A stretch of 10,378 nucleotides of DNA from JBEAOO01 sp041164825. Lineage in GTDB: Bacteria; Pseudomonadota; Gammaproteobacteria; Burkholderiales; Burkholderiaceae_C. How positions within the stretch are numbered: the stretch's first letter is position 1; each line of letters opens with the position of its first letter. The stretch lies in contig JBEAOO010000308.1 in assembly GCA_041164825.1 (NCBI GenBank), positions 1 to 10,378 of the forward strand. The letters run 5' to 3'. The position numbers and the translations under genes were made by a program. Under the pieces are notes generated by a model, which searched no databases, had not been told where the DNA came from, and was given only the letters and a program-made list of their open reading frames with translations. Below are positions 1-6,952 of the stretch, piece by piece.

Positions 1-1287
1 GGTGTCGGCCTTGCGGCTGATCAGGAAGAAGCGCACCGCGTCCTTGCTGGTCCACTCGATCAGGTCGCGCAGCGTCACGTAACTGCCGGCGCGCTTGGAG
101 ATCTTCACCTCCTCGCCGCCCTTCATCACCGTGACCATCTTGTGCAGCACGTAGTCGGGGTAGCCCTGGGGGATGCCGACATTCGCCGCTTGCAAGCCGG
201 CACGCACGCGGGCGATGGTGCCGTGGTGGTCGCTGCCCTGGATGTTGATGGCCTTGGTGAAGCCGCGCTCGAACTTGTGGATGTGATAGGCTACATCGGG
301 CACGAAGTAGGTGTAGCCGCCTTCCGTGGGGCGCCCGTCCGGCCCGACGGTCGGCGACTTGCGCATCACGCGGTCCTTGTCGTCACCGTAGTCGGTGCTG
401 CGCAGCCACAGCGCGCCGCCTTCTTCGAAGGTCTTGCCGGCGGCGTTCAGGCGCGCCACGGCGTCGTCCACGCGGCCGCTGCTGTACAGGCTCGATTCGA
501 GGAAGTAGTTGTCGAAGCGCACGCTGAAGGCCTGCAGGTCCAGGTCCTGTTCGTGGCGCAGGTAGGCCACGGCGAACTGCCGGATGCTGTCGAGGTCTTC
601 CAGGTCGCCCGAGGCGGTGAAGGCGCGGTCGTCGGCGCTCACGGTTTGGCCGGCGGCAAAGTCGTTGGCGATGTCGGCGATGTAGTCGCCGTTGTAGGCC
701 GACTCGGGCCAGTTCGCGTCACCCGGTTTGGCGCCGCGCAGCCGCGCTTGCACCGAGTTGGCGAGCGTGGCGATCTGCACGCCCGCATCGTTGTAATAGA
801 ACTCGCGCGTGACGTCCCAGCCTTGGGTGTCAAACAGGTTGCAGATGGCGTCGCCCAGCGCCGCTTGGCGGCCGTGGCCCACGTGCAGCGGGCCCGTGGG
901 GTTGGCCGACACGAACTCCACCAGCACCTTGTGCGCCGCGGGTGCTTGTTGGCCAAAGGCGCTGCCGCCGGCCAGCACTTCGCCCACCACGGCTTGTTTG
1001 GCGGCGGGCTTGAGGCGCAGGTTGATGAAACCGGGGCCCGCAATCTCCAGGGCCTCGACCCAGGTCTGCACGGCGGGCTGGCGCTGCAGCGCCTCCACCA
1101 GCGCCTGCGCGAGTTCGCGCGGGTTCTTCTTCAGCGGCTTGGCCAGTTGCATGGCCACGGTGATGGCGAAGTCGCCATGGGCCGCTTGCTTGGGGGACTC
1201 AAAGGCCACGGGCACATCGGCGCCGGGGCTCACTTCTGCGATGGCTGCGCCGAGGGCGGTCAGCAGCGCGTGTTTGGCTTGGATCAT
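1..1287 (-). CDS. argS: Arginyl-tRNA synthetase, N-terminal 429 residues (cut by window edge)
   Basis: Class I aminoacyl-tRNA synthetase that charges tRNA-Arg with arginine using ATP in the cytoplasm. Reading from the ATG at 1287 gives MIQAKHALLTALGAAIAEVS, an N-terminal add-domain typical of ArgS. The catalytic signature FVSANPTGPLHVGHGR follows, with HVGH (residues 135-138) as the family's HIGH motif. Further on are SDHHGTIAR and KISKRAG (KISKR at 395-399), which is the KMSKS-loop equivalent. The frame stays open through position 1, so about 130-150 C-terminal residues (most of the DALR anticodon-binding domain) lie outside the window, judging by the usual ArgS length of about 560-580. The start has no strong Shine-Dalgarno sequence, but the N-terminus matches the family and a -10-like TAGAAT lies just upstream. 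It is transcribed divergently from tonB and is a housekeeping gene unrelated to the iron cluster. Identification is very secure. Confidence 0.97.
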   Translation of the reverse strand, partial: MIQAKHALLTALGAAIAEVSPGADVPVAFESPKQAAHGDFAITVAMQLAKPLKKNPRELAQALVEALQRQPAVQTWVEALEIAGPGFINLRLKPAAKQAVVGEVLAGGSAFGQQAPAAHKVLVEFVSANPTGPLHVGHGRQAALGDAICNLFDTQGWDVTREFYYNDAGVQIATLANSVQARLRGAKPGDANWPESAYNGDYIADIANDFAAGQTVSADDRAFTASGDLEDLDSIRQFAVAYLRHEQDLDLQAFSVRFDNYFLESSLYSSGRVDDAVARLNAAGKTFEEGGALWLRSTDYGDDKDRVMRKSPTVGPDGRPTEGGYTYFVPDVAYHIHKFERGFTKAINIQGSDHHGTIARVRAGLQAANVGIPQGYPDYVLHKMVTVMKGGEEVKISKRAGSYVTLRDLIEWTSKDAVRFFLISRKADT

Positions 1288-1295
1288 GGGGCGGG

Positions 1296-1301
1296 ATTCT
1301 A
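1296..1301 (-). promoter_or_regulatory. Possible -10 element of the argS promoter
   Basis: On the minus strand TAGAAT (5 of 6 to TATAAT), preceded by G, lies 8 bases before the argS ATG. No good -35 box is seen at 16-18 bases upstream. If real, the transcript would be nearly leaderless, which would fit the absence of a Shine-Dalgarno sequence. Weak evidence. Confidence 0.3.
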
Positions 1302-1425
1302 CGGGCGAGGGGCTGGGCGGGCGTTGGGCGCCACATGACGCTGCGGGAGCCGACGACGGGGTAGAAGTGGCGTGTTCAAGGCGAACGCAGGTCGACACCA
1401 TCCAAAAACACTCAGCAACACGTGG

Positions 1426-1450
1426 AATGCAATTGAGAAAGATTCGCGTT
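1426..1450. promoter_or_regulatory. Putative Fur box upstream of tonB
   Basis: An imperfect 25-base palindrome beginning AATGCAATTGAGAAA. Its central 19 bases (1429-1447) match the classical Fur consensus GATAATGATAATCATTATC at 11 of 19 positions, by my hand alignment. It is also an AT-rich island in GC-rich DNA. It overlaps the -35 element of the predicted tonB promoter, so Fur-Fe(II) bound here would block RNA polymerase. The genes downstream (tonB, exbB, exbD, siderophore receptor) are classic Fur targets, which supports the call. The site is inferred from pattern and context only. Confidence 0.55.
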
Positions 1451-1461
1451 TGCGATATGCT
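1433..1461 (+). promoter_or_regulatory. Predicted sigma-70 promoter for tonB-exbB-exbD
   Basis: A -35 box TTGAGA (1433-1438) and a -10 box TATGCT (1456-1461) are separated by exactly 17 bases. Transcription would start near 1468, giving an untranslated leader of about 95 bases if tonB begins at 1563. The -35 box lies inside the putative Fur box. No comparable promoter is seen before exbB, exbD or the receptor. Confidence 0.5.
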
Positions 1462-1562
1462 GCGGCCACACGCTCACTTTCAACGGCGTGTGCCTTTCGT
1501 CCCAGCCCGTGCTGATGCGGAAGGCGGGCCCACCTTGCCACGCTGACCGACCTCACTCGCTC

Positions 1563-2285
1563 ATGACCGCCGCCTCGCCTCCCGCCACATCGCCTGCCGT
1601 CGCCCTCACTGAGGACTGGCGGCAAGGCGCGTCCCGCACCCGCTGGGCCACCACGGCGGCGGTGTTGCTGGCGCATGGCGCCGCCGCTTGGGGCTTGATG
1701 CAGGTGGAGGCGGTGCGCCAGGCGGTGGTGCAGGCCGCGCCGATCATGGTCAACCTGATCACCGACAGCCCCGAGCCGCCACCCCCCGCGCCGCCGCCCC
1801 CGCCCCCGCCGCGCCCGGTGCCCACGGTGAAGCAGCCCACGCCCACGCCGCTGATTGCTGCCGCGCCCCAGCTGCAGGCGGCCGAGCCGGCGCCTTTTGT
1901 GGCGCCCCCCGCCCCGCCCGTGCCGGCGCCGCCGGTGGTCGCGGTGGACGCCTCGCCTGCGCCGCCCGCCCCGCCGGCACCCCCTGCAACTGCACCGGCA
2001 CCCAAGGTGATCAGCGCCTCAGAGATCCGCTGCCCCACGCCCGCCCAAGCGGCGTTCCCCGAGGCCTCGCAGTTGCGCGGCGAAACCGGGGTGACGCAAG
2101 TGCGCGTGCTGATTGACGCCAGCGGCCGGCCGCAAGACGTGCTGCTGCACCGCAGCAGCGGCTTTGCCCGGCTCGACAAGGCCGCGCTCGCCGGCGTGCG
2201 CACGCTGCGCTGCCATCCCTACACCGAAGCCGGCGTGGCGCAAGCGGTGTGGGTGGTGGCGCCGATTGCGTTTGAGCTGAACTGA
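1563..2285 (+). CDS. tonB: TonB energy-transducing protein
   Basis: Inner-membrane-anchored periplasmic protein that passes proton-motive force from ExbB/ExbD to outer-membrane receptors. From the ATG at 1563 the product is 240 residues. It has a short cytoplasmic N-terminus, a single signal anchor (about residues 28-47) containing a His at 38 like the functional His in E. coli TonB's anchor, and a long Pro/Ala-rich periplasm-spanning linker (about 70-148) with a run of prolines at 71-83. The C-terminal TonB domain (about 155-240) shows the family pattern CPTPAQAAFPEAS, RVLIDASGRPQDVLLHRSSG and the closing beta-strand VVAPIAFELN. The start is uncertain: the frame is open back to a GTG at 1488 and an ATG at 1515, and none has a clear Shine-Dalgarno sequence. 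I chose 1563 because it gives a normal-length N-terminus before the anchor. It is first in the operon with exbB (78-base gap) and exbD, behind a putative Fur-controlled promoter. Cys157 and Cys217 in the C-terminal domain are a possible disulfide pair. Confidence 0.92.
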   Translation: MTAASPPATSPAVALTEDWRQGASRTRWATTAAVLLAHGAAAWGLMQVEAVRQAVVQAAPIMVNLITDSPEPPPPAPPPPPPPRPVPTVKQPTPTPLIAAAPQLQAAEPAPFVAPPAPPVPAPPVVAVDASPAPPAPPAPPATAPAPKVISASEIRCPTPAQAAFPEASQLRGETGVTQVRVLIDASGRPQDVLLHRSSGFARLDKAALAGVRTLRCHPYTEAGVAQAVWVVAPIAFELN

Positions 2286-2349
2286 ACCACGCCCAGCTGC
2301 CAGCGCCGGAGCGAGGCCGCCCGCCCAACCATCTGCCCCATTGAATCTC

Positions 2350-2354
2350 AGGAG
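2350..2354 (+). promoter_or_regulatory. Ribosome binding site of exbB
   Basis: AGGAG ends 9 bases before the ATG at 2364. This decides the start in favour of 2364 over the in-frame TTG at 2355, which directly abuts the site. Confidence 0.8.
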
Positions 2355-2363
2355 TTGCTAACC

Positions 2364-3164
2364 ATGAACGACACTGTCACCACCGCCGCCTTGAGCGCCG
2401 CGGCCGCCCCGCAAACCTTGGGCTTTGGCCACTTCATTGGCCAAGCCGATGCGGTGGGCAAAGGCCTGCTGTTGATCCTCGTCGTGATGTCGGTGATCTC
2501 GTGGGTGCTGATTTTCAGCAAGGGCGTGGCGCTGCAACTGCGTCAGCGCCGCAGCGCACGTTTTCTCGACTTCTTTTGGAACGCCAGCTCGCTCGATGCC
2601 GTGCAGCACGAGATCAGCACCCACGGCGTGCAAGAGCCCTTCGCCCACCTCACCGCCCACGCCATGCACGCCCAGGCGCACCACGCCAAGTTTGGCGGTG
2701 CCAAGCTCGCCGAGTCGGGCACCGCGCAGGAGTTTTTGACGCGCACCATCAAGAAGGTGCTCGATGAAGAAACCACCCGCATGGAGGGCGGCCTGTCGAT
2801 GCTCGCCACCGTGGGTGCCACCGCGCCGTTCGTCGGCCTGTTCGGCACCGTCTGGGGCGTGTACCACGCGCTGGTCGCCATCGGCATGAGCGGTGCGGGC
2901 ACGCTCGACAAAGTGGCCGGCCCGGTGGGCGAGGCGCTGATCATGACCGGCGTGGGCCTGGCCGTGGCCATTCCCGCGGTGATGGGCTACAACGGGCTGG
3001 CGCGCACCAACCGCGTGATGGGCGCCAAGCTCGACGCCTTTGCGTTTGAGCTGCACACCTTCTTGTCGACTGGCGCCAGCCTCAAGGGCAGCGCCACGCA
3101 AGCCGACACCGCTGCCGCGGCCGTCGCCCAGCCCAAGGTGCGCGCCGTGCCGGCCGCGGCCTGA
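2364..3164 (+). CDS. exbB: ExbB proton-channel subunit of the TonB complex
   Basis: Polytopic inner-membrane protein of the MotA/TolQ/ExbB family; with ExbD it forms the proton-driven motor that energises TonB. The product is 266 residues, somewhat longer than E. coli ExbB (244), the excess being at the N-terminus and in an Ala-rich C-terminal tail (about 245-266). There are three membrane segments at about 34-56, 143-172 and 188-212. The first loop between segments 1 and 2 is large and cytoplasmic. The family signatures GATAPFVGLFGTVWGV (151-166) and GPVGEALIMTGVGLAVAIP (186-204) are clear, the latter carrying the conserved membrane Glu at 190. The start at 2364 is set by an AGGAG at ideal spacing. 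exbD follows after 27 bases with its own Shine-Dalgarno sequence. The paralogue TolQ is the alternative, but neighbouring tonB and a siderophore receptor make ExbB the right call. Confidence 0.95.
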   Translation: MNDTVTTAALSAAAAPQTLGFGHFIGQADAVGKGLLLILVVMSVISWVLIFSKGVALQLRQRRSARFLDFFWNASSLDAVQHEISTHGVQEPFAHLTAHAMHAQAHHAKFGGAKLAESGTAQEFLTRTIKKVLDEETTRMEGGLSMLATVGATAPFVGLFGTVWGVYHALVAIGMSGAGTLDKVAGPVGEALIMTGVGLAVAIPAVMGYNGLARTNRVMGAKLDAFAFELHTFLSTGASLKGSATQADTAAAAVAQPKVRAVPAAA

Positions 3165-3191
3165 TCGCCCCCACGCTCAGGAGCAGCCCCC

Positions 3192-3623
3192 ATGGCCTTC
3201 GGCAGTTTCGACAACAAGAGCGCCAGCGCCCCGATGGCGGAGATCAACATGGTCCCGCTGATCGACGTGATGCTGGTGTTGCTGGTGATCTTCATCGTCA
3301 CCGCGCCCTTGCTCACCCACGCGGTCAAGCTCGATTTGCCCAAAGTGAGCGCCCAGGTGAACCCACCCACGCCGCAAAAAGTGGAGTTCGCCATCGACGC
3401 CGCTGGCGTGCGCTACTGGAACGGCGAAGCCGTGACTCGCAGCGTCGCCGCCGAGCGTTTTGCCACCGCCGGCCAACAGCCCACGCAGCCCGAGGTGCAC
3501 ATCAAGGCCGATGCCAGCGTGGCCTACCGCCTGGTGGCCGAAACGCTGGGCGACGCCTCGCGCGCCGGCCTCAGCAAGGTGGGCTTTGTGAGCGAGCCCG
3601 AGGGCGCTGCCGCCACGCCCTGA
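3192..3623 (+). CDS. exbD: ExbD proton-channel subunit of the TonB complex
   Basis: Single-pass inner-membrane protein of the MotB/TolR/ExbD family and partner of ExbB. It has 143 residues, the usual family size. The short cytoplasmic N-terminus ends in AEINMVPLIDVMLVLLVIF. The membrane segment spans about 22-42 and holds Asp25, which sits at the same number as the essential proton-carrying Asp25 of E. coli ExbD. The rest (about 43-143) is the periplasmic domain, including KVEFAIDAAG and VHIKADASVAYRLV, typical of the TolR/ExbD fold. AGGAG at 3179-3183 sits 8 bases before the ATG. It is third in the tonB-exbB-exbD operon. A 122-base gap with a T-run (3642-3648) but no supporting hairpin separates it from the receptor gene, so transcription may continue into that gene. 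TolR is excluded by context. Confidence 0.95.
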   Translation: MAFGSFDNKSASAPMAEINMVPLIDVMLVLLVIFIVTAPLLTHAVKLDLPKVSAQVNPPTPQKVEFAIDAAGVRYWNGEAVTRSVAAERFATAGQQPTQPEVHIKADASVAYRLVAETLGDASRAGLSKVGFVSEPEGAAATP

Positions 3624-3731
3624 TCCGCAGCCGCGTTTCCATTTTTTTCCCGGTCTGACGAACGGCCCCTGGGAGGGGGGTCAGGCCGCTGCTTTGCCCA
3701 TCACGTTTGTCCTTCACGTCCATTGCCACTC

Positions 3732-3736
3732 AGGAG
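3732..3736 (+). promoter_or_regulatory. Ribosome binding site of the siderophore receptor
   Basis: AGGAG lies 9 bases before the ATG at 3746. It fixes this start rather than the upstream in-frame codon at 3707, and this start gives a proper signal peptide. Confidence 0.8.
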
Positions 3737-3745
3737 AGTTTGCCC

Positions 3746-6124
3746 ATGTCCCGCCACCGTTCCACCCGCCGCGCCGCGCCGTCGCGTGCTGTCGCTCCGG
3801 CCGTTGCGCCGTTGGGCGCCTTGGCCGCCGGCTTCGGCCTGTTGACCCTCAGCGGCGCCGCGCTGGCGCAGCCAGTGAGCGCGCCGGCTGCCGCCGCCAG
3901 CGCCCCAACCGTCACCTCCGCCACGGTCGACGCCGTGCTGCCGCAAGTGACGGTGCGTGGCCGCGCGCCGCTGAGCGACAAACAAACCCTCAACCCCGCC
4001 ACCACCACCATCGGCAAGGGCACACAGGCGGTGCGCGACATCCCGCAGTCGCTCACCGTGGTGACCGAAAAGCTGATGGACGACCGCCACCTCGACACCA
4101 TGAAAGAGGCCCTGCGCAACACCTCGGGCATCAGCTTCTTGGCGGCCGAAGGCGGTGAAGAAGACATCCGCCTGCGCGGCTTCAACCTGCAAAGCACGGG
4201 CGATGTGTTTGTCGATGGCATGCGCGACCCGGCCTTCTACGAACGCGACACCTTCAGCTTCGACCGCCTGGAGGTGCTGCGCGGTTCGGCCTCGATGCTG
4301 TTTGGCCGCGGCTCCACCGGCGGCGCGGTCAACATGGTCAACAAAGCGCCCAAGCTGTTTGACGCCAACCAGGTCGATGTGACCGTGGGCAGCCACGCCT
4401 ACAAGCGCGTGGTGGGCGACTTCAACATCGTCACCGCCGAAGACGCCGCGCTGCGCATCAACGTGATGGCCACCGACGCCAACAACAACGGCGCCGGCAG
4501 CAGCCTCAACAAAAAGGCCATTGCCGGCACCTACCGCTTGGGCATCGACACGGCCGACGAGGTGTCGGTCAGCCTCTACCACCTGCAGAACAACAACGGC
4601 ATGAACTACGGCATGCCCTGGGTGCGCCCGAGCGCCACCGCCGATGTCAGCACCACCACTTTGCTGCCGCTCGACCCGAGCACCTACTACGGCATGGCCA
4701 GCGACTACAACGACGGCAGCGCCAGCCACGCGACCCTGGCCCACCAGCACCGCTTTGACGCCGACCAAACCCTCAGCACCAAGCTGCGTGTGGGCCGCTA
4801 CACGCGCGACCAGCGCGCCGGTACCGTGCGCTTTGCGGCGGCCAGCCTGCAGCCGGGCGGCCAGGCCGTGAGCCTGGCCACCTTCAGCGACGCCAGCGTG
4901 ATCGCGCGCGGCACCAGCCTCAAGATCCAGGACCTCGACACCGTTGCCTTGCAAAGCGACTACAGCGGCAAGCTGCAAGCCTGGGGCCTGCAACACGAGG
5001 TGCAGGCCGGCGCCGACATCTCGCACGACCGCAAGGTGGTCTACAGCGACTCGCCCGGCACCGCCGCGACGGGCATGACCGCCGCCAACCGCGCCGCGCT
5101 CTATGCCAGCCTCGGCCTGACCAAGGCCAACACCACCGTGGGCACGCCCGACGACGGCGCCAGCGTCAACGAAGCCGCGCGCCAACTGTTCCAGACCAGC
5201 GATTACAGTGCCACCGGCTGGGGCGTGTATGCGCAAGACCTGGTGCAGGTGGCGCCGCACTGGAAGCTGCTCGGCGGCCTGCGCTTCGACAGCCTCAAGG
5301 GCACCTACAACACCACCGCCTACAGCTACAGCGGCAGCACCACCTCGGCGGGCTACGACAAGTTCGCCGTCTCGGGCGGCAGCAGCTACACCATGTCGGT
5401 GGCCGAGTGGAGCCAGCGCCTGGGGGCGCTGTATCAGCCCACTGCGCTGCAGTCGTACCACCTCTCGGCGGCCACCTCGTTCAACACCTCGGGTGAGGCG
5501 TACTCGCTGAGTGCGGCCAACCAGAGCATCCCGCCCGAGCAGTCGATCAACATCGAGCTCGGTGCCAAGCTCGACTCGGCCGATCGTCAGCTGTCCACAC
5601 GCTGGGCCATCTTCCATTCCACCAAGCTGCACGAGCGCAACACCGACCCGCTGGTGACCGACCTCATCACGCTCTCGGGCCGCCGCCACGTGGCCGGTGC
5701 CGAGTTCGACATCAGCGGCCGCATCACGCCGCAGTGGGAGGTGTTTGCCTCCTACATGTGGATGCCGGTGGCCAAGATCGACGTCGGCGTGGCCGGCTCC
5801 GAAGGCCAGGGCACGCGGCCCTCGCTCACGCCGCGCCACACCGGCACCGTGTGGAGCACCTACCAGGTCACGCAACGTTTCCGCGCTGGTGGCGGCCTGA
5901 ACCTGCGCAGCTCGCAAACGCCCAACCGCAACCCCGGTTGGTCGGCACCCGGCTTCGTCACCGCCGACCTGATGGCCGAGTACCAGTTCATTGAACAGGA
6001 CCTCACCGTCAAGGCCAACCTCACCAACGTCACCAACAAGCTGTACGCCGAATCGCTCTACAGCGGCCACTACATCCCCGGTGCCGGCCGCATGCTGCAG
6101 GTGACGGCGAGCTTGAAGTTTTGA
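3746..6124 (+). CDS. TonB-dependent outer-membrane siderophore receptor (Fiu/PiuA-like by context)
   Basis: Outer-membrane beta-barrel that imports ferric siderophores with energy from TonB-ExbB-ExbD. The product is 792 residues. An Arg-rich n-region and a long hydrophobic core lead to a likely signal-peptidase cleavage after ALA (residues 39-41). A TonB-box-like LPQVTVRG (65-72) follows. The plug domain (about 92-200) has strong siderophore-receptor signatures: RDIPQSLTVVTEKLMDD, EEDIRLRGFN, FVDGMRDPAFYERD, DRLEVLRGSASMLFGRGSTGG. The remainder is the barrel, ending in LQVTASLKF with the terminal Phe typical of outer-membrane proteins. The barrel end reads NLTNVTNKLYAESLYSGHY, also typical of the family. 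Upstream tonB/exbBD and a downstream PiuC/YbiX hydroxylase resemble the fiu-ybiX and piuA-piuC loci, so a catecholate-type ferric siderophore is the best guess; the sequence alone does not fix the ligand. No separate Fur box is seen in the 122 bases upstream, suggesting readthrough from the tonB promoter. A strong terminator follows. Confidence 0.95.
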   Translation: MSRHRSTRRAAPSRAVAPAVAPLGALAAGFGLLTLSGAALAQPVSAPAAAASAPTVTSATVDAVLPQVTVRGRAPLSDKQTLNPATTTIGKGTQAVRDIPQSLTVVTEKLMDDRHLDTMKEALRNTSGISFLAAEGGEEDIRLRGFNLQSTGDVFVDGMRDPAFYERDTFSFDRLEVLRGSASMLFGRGSTGGAVNMVNKAPKLFDANQVDVTVGSHAYKRVVGDFNIVTAEDAALRINVMATDANNNGAGSSLNKKAIAGTYRLGIDTADEVSVSLYHLQNNNGMNYGMPWVRPSATADVSTTTLLPLDPSTYYGMASDYNDGSASHATLAHQHRFDADQTLSTKLRVGRYTRDQRAGTVRFAAASLQPGGQAVSLATFSDASVIARGTSLKIQDLDTVALQSDYSGKLQAWGLQHEVQAGADISHDRKVVYSDSPGTAATGMTAANRAALYASLGLTKANTTVGTPDDGASVNEAARQLFQTSDYSATGWGVYAQDLVQVAPHWKLLGGLRFDSLKGTYNTTAYSYSGSTTSAGYDKFAVSGGSSYTMSVAEWSQRLGALYQPTALQSYHLSAATSFNTSGEAYSLSAANQSIPPEQSINIELGAKLDSADRQLSTRWAIFHSTKLHERNTDPLVTDLITLSGRRHVAGAEFDISGRITPQWEVFASYMWMPVAKIDVGVAGSEGQGTRPSLTPRHTGTVWSTYQVTQRFRAGGGLNLRSSQTPNRNPGWSAPGFVTADLMAEYQFIEQDLTVKANLTNVTNKLYAESLYSGHYIPGAGRMLQVTASLKF

Positions 6125-6174
6125 GGTGACGATTTGAAAGTGTGTTCCGCGGCCCCGGCGGAATGATTTGGCTT

Positions 6175-6207
6175 GGCCGCGCCCCGCATCCGGGCGCGGC
6201 CTTTTTT
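6175..6207 (+). terminator. Rho-independent terminator after the siderophore receptor
   Basis: A perfect 10-bp stem GGCCGCGCCC / GGGCGCGGCC (6175-6184 with 6192-6201) has a 7-base loop and is followed directly by six T (6202-6207). It lies about 50 bases after the receptor stop and 44 bases before the hydroxylase start. It should end the iron-uptake transcript and separate it from the downstream pair. Confidence 0.88.
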
Positions 6208-6251
6208 GCGGGCGCCACGGCTACCGCAAAACCTGATGCAATCGCCCCACC

Positions 6252-6932
6252 ATGCTGCTGACCCTGCCCAACCTGCTGAGCCCCGATGAACTCGCCCGCG
6301 CGCAAGCGCTGCTGCGTGATGCACCCTGGGCCGATGGCGCCAACAGCGCCGGCGTGCAGGCGCGGCAGGTCAAAAACAACCAGCAGTTGCCGCACGACAG
6401 CGCCGCGGCCACGGCCATCCGCCAACTCGTGCTGGGCGCGCTCGACCGCAGCGCGTTGTTCTTCTCGGCCGCGCTGCCGCTCAAGGTGTTCACCCCGCGC
6501 GTCAACCGCTACAGCGGCGCCAGCAACCACTACGGCGCGCACATCGACAACGCCGTGCGCGTGCTGCCCAGCGGCGAGCGCGTGCGCACCGATGTCTCGT
6601 GCACCGTGTTCTTGAGCGACCCCGCCGACTACGACGGCGGCGAGCTCACCGTGCACGACACCTTCGGCACGCAGCAGCTCAAGCTGCCCGCCGGCCACGC
6701 CGTGCTTTACCCCGGCACCAGCTTGCACGAGGTGCGGCCCGTCACCCGCGGGGCGCGCGTGGCCTGCTTTTTTTGGGTGCAAAGCCTGGTGCGCAGCGAC
6801 GAACAACGCCGCTTGCTGTTTGACATGGACATGGCCCTGCTGCGCCTGCGCCAGCAGCACGGCGAGAGCGCCGAGACCACCGCGCTCACCGGCACGTATC
6901 ACAACCTGCTGCGCCTCTGGAGCGAGACCTGA
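6252..6932 (+). CDS. piuC: Fe(II)/2-oxoglutarate-dependent PKHD-type hydroxylase (PiuC/YbiX family)
   Basis: Cytoplasmic non-haem iron dioxygenase of the prolyl-4-hydroxylase-like superfamily. PiuC/YbiX genes usually sit next to catecholate siderophore receptors and are iron-regulated; their substrate is not firmly known. The product is 226 residues, the normal family length. The double-stranded beta-helix core carries the iron triad: HID with His97 and Asp99, and His159 in SLHEVRPVTRG. Arg169 is the likely 2-oxoglutarate-binding Arg. Other family blocks are VNRYSGASNHYGAHIDNAV, RTDVSCTVFLSDPADYDGGEL and RVACFFWVQSLVRSDEQRRLLFDMD. The ATG at 6252 has only a poor Shine-Dalgarno sequence. Only 44 bases separate it from the preceding terminator, and they show at best a weak TGCAAT (-10-like, 6237-6242) with no good -35 box, so its expression may rely on a weak promoter or terminator readthrough. 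The stop TGA overlaps an ATG that opens a six-codon frame leading to the next gene. Confidence 0.93.
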   Translation: MLLTLPNLLSPDELARAQALLRDAPWADGANSAGVQARQVKNNQQLPHDSAAATAIRQLVLGALDRSALFFSAALPLKVFTPRVNRYSGASNHYGAHIDNAVRVLPSGERVRTDVSCTVFLSDPADYDGGELTVHDTFGTQQLKLPAGHAVLYPGTSLHEVRPVTRGARVACFFWVQSLVRSDEQRRLLFDMDMALLRLRQQHGESAETTALTGTYHNLLRLWSET

Positions 6933-6952
6933 TGAGCGACCCCATCGCATGA
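6919..6952 (+). promoter_or_regulatory. Shine-Dalgarno plus six-codon minigene coupling the hydroxylase to the oxidase
   Basis: GGAG at 6919-6922 is 9 bases before an ATG at 6932 that overlaps the hydroxylase stop (TGATG, 6930-6934). That ATG opens a frame coding only MSDPIA. Its TGA stop (6950-6952) overlaps the ATG of the oxidase gene (ATGA, 6949-6952). The oxidase ATG itself has no well-placed Shine-Dalgarno sequence. The arrangement fits stop-start translational coupling, or the remnant of a one-base deletion in the oxidase's original start region. The pattern is seen directly; the function is inferred. Confidence 0.4.

Noticed and set aside
142..1338. A 398-codon plus-strand frame across argS
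   Set aside because: It is the complement of argS, whose HVGH and KISKR motifs on the minus strand are unambiguous.
1771..1985. C/G-rich repetitive stretch in tonB as a repeat element
   Set aside because: It is explained by the proline/alanine-rich linker codons (CCG, CCC, GCG) normal for TonB, not by an independent repeat.
3624..3745. T-run and GC-rich inverted segments between exbD and the receptor as a terminator or separate Fur promoter
   Set aside because: The T-run at 3642-3648 has no stem before it, and the later CTGAC / GTCAG pairing has a long loop and no T-tract. No Fur-like palindrome is seen.
3701..6070. A 789-codon open frame on the minus strand, antisense to the receptor gene
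   Set aside because: Its product is low-complexity Val/Gly/Ala/His/Arg sequence with no recognisable domain. It arises because GC-rich codon use leaves few stops on the opposite strand. The plus-strand frame has a signal peptide, plug motifs and a Shine-Dalgarno sequence.
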